A model generated the notes under the pieces. The model saw nothing but the letters and a program-made list of their open reading frames with translations, was not told where the DNA came from and made no database searches. A DNA stretch of 64,000 nt from Sphingopyxis sp. GTDB taxonomy: Bacteria; Pseudomonadota; Alphaproteobacteria; Sphingomonadales; Sphingomonadaceae. Location of the stretch: positions 1-64,000 of the forward strand of contig NVXM01000013.1 in assembly GCA_002733865.1 (NCBI GenBank), written 5' to 3'. Below, one piece after another: positions 62,805-64,000 of the stretch. A program made the translations under genes and the position numbers. Position 1 is the stretch's first letter. Every line of letters starts with the position of its first letter.

Positions 62805-63199
62805 ATAAAACCTTTGGCATTAACCGAGGTTACAACCCTCATGCCTTAAAGACGCCGGAGCGAAACTTTCGTTACACCGAAAGAGCCAACGGAAAATAGA
62901 AAGCTTTTCTACCAGACATTAGTAGATAATTTTCCGGAACAGCGGTCACTGTGCACAGAAACACATTTGCTGTGAAAAGTTGTCTCGTTTGCATAATCGG
63001 TTGCAAGTTCCAGACGGGGAGCCAAATCGATTTCCAGTACATTTTTGTATTTTGAAACAATCGAAATATTAGCTGCAGTGAGCTTGGTAAGCCTGGCAAT
63101 TCGATGTCATCTCTTGGTTTGGTACCATTTGAAAATGGTGGCACCCACGTATTCGAAGTGGCAACACTTAGCTTACGAAAACTCTGAGATGGAGATCAC
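62805..63199. other. 395-bp gap with promoter G and inverted repeats, no gene
   Basis: Apart from promoter G at 62851-62876 it has a perfect inverted repeat at 63124-63139 (ACCATTT-GA-AAATGGT) and CCAC/GTGG arms nearby. The 90-codon minus-strand frame at 62872-63144 has no good start or composition. Confidence 0.45.
62851..62876 (-). promoter_or_regulatory. ECF-type promoter G (PlsC-like gene)
   Basis: On the minus strand TGTAACG, 15 nt, CGTCTTT. The -10 element ends 47 nt before the acyltransferase start. Confidence 0.68.
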
Positions 63200-63612
63200 A
63201 TGAAAAGAATTGCTACACTGACTCTGAATCCGGCTATCGACAGCGCGGCGGAAGCCTTCCCCGTGGGGTATCCGAGGATTTCTATACTTCTATAGCTACG
63301 ATATGCCGAAGACGGAACATCAAGCTCGTTCTCGACACCTCGGGCGAGGCGCTGCGCGCTGCACTCGGCCAAGGGCGTTTATCTGGTCAAATCCAACTTC
63401 GGTAAGCTCGAAGGCTTGCTCGACCGTAAACTCACCCACCCGGAGGCGCAGGAGACGGGAATTAAAGAGCTGATCGCGTCCGGCGCAAGGAAGAGTTCCC
63501 GACGACGCCTTCGCTTACGGTATGGCCGCAGGCGCGGCCACGGTGCTACCGGCAGGGACAGGTCTGTGTCGCCGTGAAGACGTTGAACGCCTCTATGCCG
63601 ATATCCTGCAAA
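63200..63612 (+). pseudogene. pfkB: Decayed 6-phosphofructokinase (pfkB) remnant
   Basis: The ATG at 63200, with GGAGAT upstream, begins 'MKRIATLTLNPAIDSA', the N-terminus of PfkB. The following codons jump to the middle of the enzyme ('GSLPRG', then 'IKLVLDTSGEALRAALG') in another frame from 63250, shift again at 63377 ('VYLVKSNFGKLEGLL') and again at about 63495 ('FAYGMAAGAATVLPAGTG'). At least two internal segments, including the GAGD catalytic loop, are missing. The gene is clearly dead. It has higher GC than its neighbours. Confidence 0.88.
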
Positions 63613-63838
63613 AACCGCAATCAAGAGGTTTGCGTTCTGGCGAGTTTCCCTCGCCTAATATTCTTCACTTCCTACCATATGATCATACGTCCCACTGAGC
63701 GTCACCCCCTCAGTAATTATACGTAACTAGCCGGTTTTTCCGAGGGGACGGCATCCCCCAAGCGTATCAATCAATAGAAACACTAATTTGAAGGCGAACC
63801 GACACCAAGAAATTGACTGCAAAAGGGAAGGAATAAAT

Positions 63839-64000
63839 ATGTCTACCGAGATCACGAGTTCCATTTCTAAAAACCGAAGAATAGTGAACGAGGCTCTGGT
63901 GGAATCCAAAGATCGTATCTTTCATTTTCTCCTGCGGCACACCCGAAATGAACAAGATGCACAGGATGTTTTACAGGATTTTTTCGTCCGCGTTTTAACA
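63839..64000 (+). CDS. ECF sigma factor, partial (cut by window edge)
   Basis: The ATG at 63839 follows AAGGGAAGGA. The 54 visible residues end with 'NEQDAQDVLQDFFVRVLT', nearly the same region-2 wording as the sigma at 44325 ('RDEAADVLQNFYVRVLD'). It is therefore probably a relative of that protein. Its C-terminus, including any Cys/His tail, lies outside the window. An inverted repeat (GGGGA/TCCCC) lies about 80 nt upstream. Confidence 0.8.
   Translation, partial: MSTEITSSISKNRRIVNEALVESKDRIFHFLLRHTRNEQDAQDVLQDFFVRVLT

Noticed and set aside
1..64000. Integrase, transposase, tRNA attachment site, prophage or replication genes
   Set aside because: I looked for these to explain the accessory content and found no supported candidate; mobility of the region is therefore unproven.

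Overview
The window looks like an accessory, copper-centred stress and resistance region of an alphaproteobacterium, most likely a sphingomonad. I infer this from family content and gene order (Tat-type multicopper oxidase plus CopB, CusCBA, DUF411 and DUF2231 proteins, tandem RES-Xre modules) and from moderate GC; no rRNA, tRNA, replication or housekeeping locus is present to fix the taxon. I see no integrase, transposase, CRISPR array or tRNA gene. Both window edges cut genes related to sigma factors.

Layout. 1-3.5 kb: a truncated sigma-like gene, then two separate RES-toxin/Xre-antitoxin pairs, each with its own palindrome upstream. 3.7-13 kb (minus strand): a tyrosinase-like dicopper protein, a membrane sulfatase/phosphoethanolamine-transferase-like protein and a CusC-CusB-CusA efflux system whose CusB carries a fused CusF domain. 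13.1-19.9 kb (minus): a probable eight-gene transcription unit headed by a CsoR-type operator: DUF5676, the Cu(I) ATPase CopA, an ATC-hydrolase-like protein, a methyltransferase, a four-helix membrane protein, an APC permease, a potassium-channel-like protein and a hypothetical. csoR diverges from it. 20.3-27.8 kb: a three-gene minus unit (DUF2231, DUF411, Met/His-rich protein) diverges from a CnrY-CnrX-CnrH-like signalling cassette joined to pcoA and pcoB, a DUF2933 protein, an NTF2-like protein and a PepSY protein.

28-55.5 kb is a general envelope, phosphate and metal stress block: a LeuT-fold-like permease, two PEMT/ICMT-like methyltransferases, universal stress protein, hydrolase, cardiolipin synthase, an extra penicillin-binding protein 2, EamA exporter, PPK2, DUF47 protein, MgtC-like protein, Pit transporter, CYTH-CHAD protein, cyclopropane-fatty-acid synthase, an ECF sigma factor with a Cys/His-rich tail, a P-type ATPase with CPD in place of CPC, an FAD oxidoreductase, a DUF2933 protein with nine Gly-His-Gly repeats, a lone Rieske protein and a YbhGFSR-type ABC exporter. 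55.7-64 kb is looser: hypotheticals, a PDZ-SHOCT protein, a BigR/SqrR-like regulator with DoxX and a secreted protein, an ATP-grasp-like protein, a PlsC acyltransferase, a decayed pfkB, and the start of another ECF sigma gene.

How it fits together. Three regulatory layers can be read from the DNA: (i) CsoR on the copA unit; (ii) a CnrYXH-type cassette with two mirror-image promoters (TTGAGGG-N16-CGTAA) driving itself with pcoAB and the divergent unit; (iii) a shared promoter, TGTAAC(G/A)-N15-CGTC, found seven times between 30 and 63 kb in front of stress, lipid and metal genes. The third layer is the main finding: it suggests one ECF regulon joining lipid remodelling, phosphate/polyphosphate handling and metal export, with the Cys/His-tailed sigma at 44.3 kb as the leading candidate regulator.
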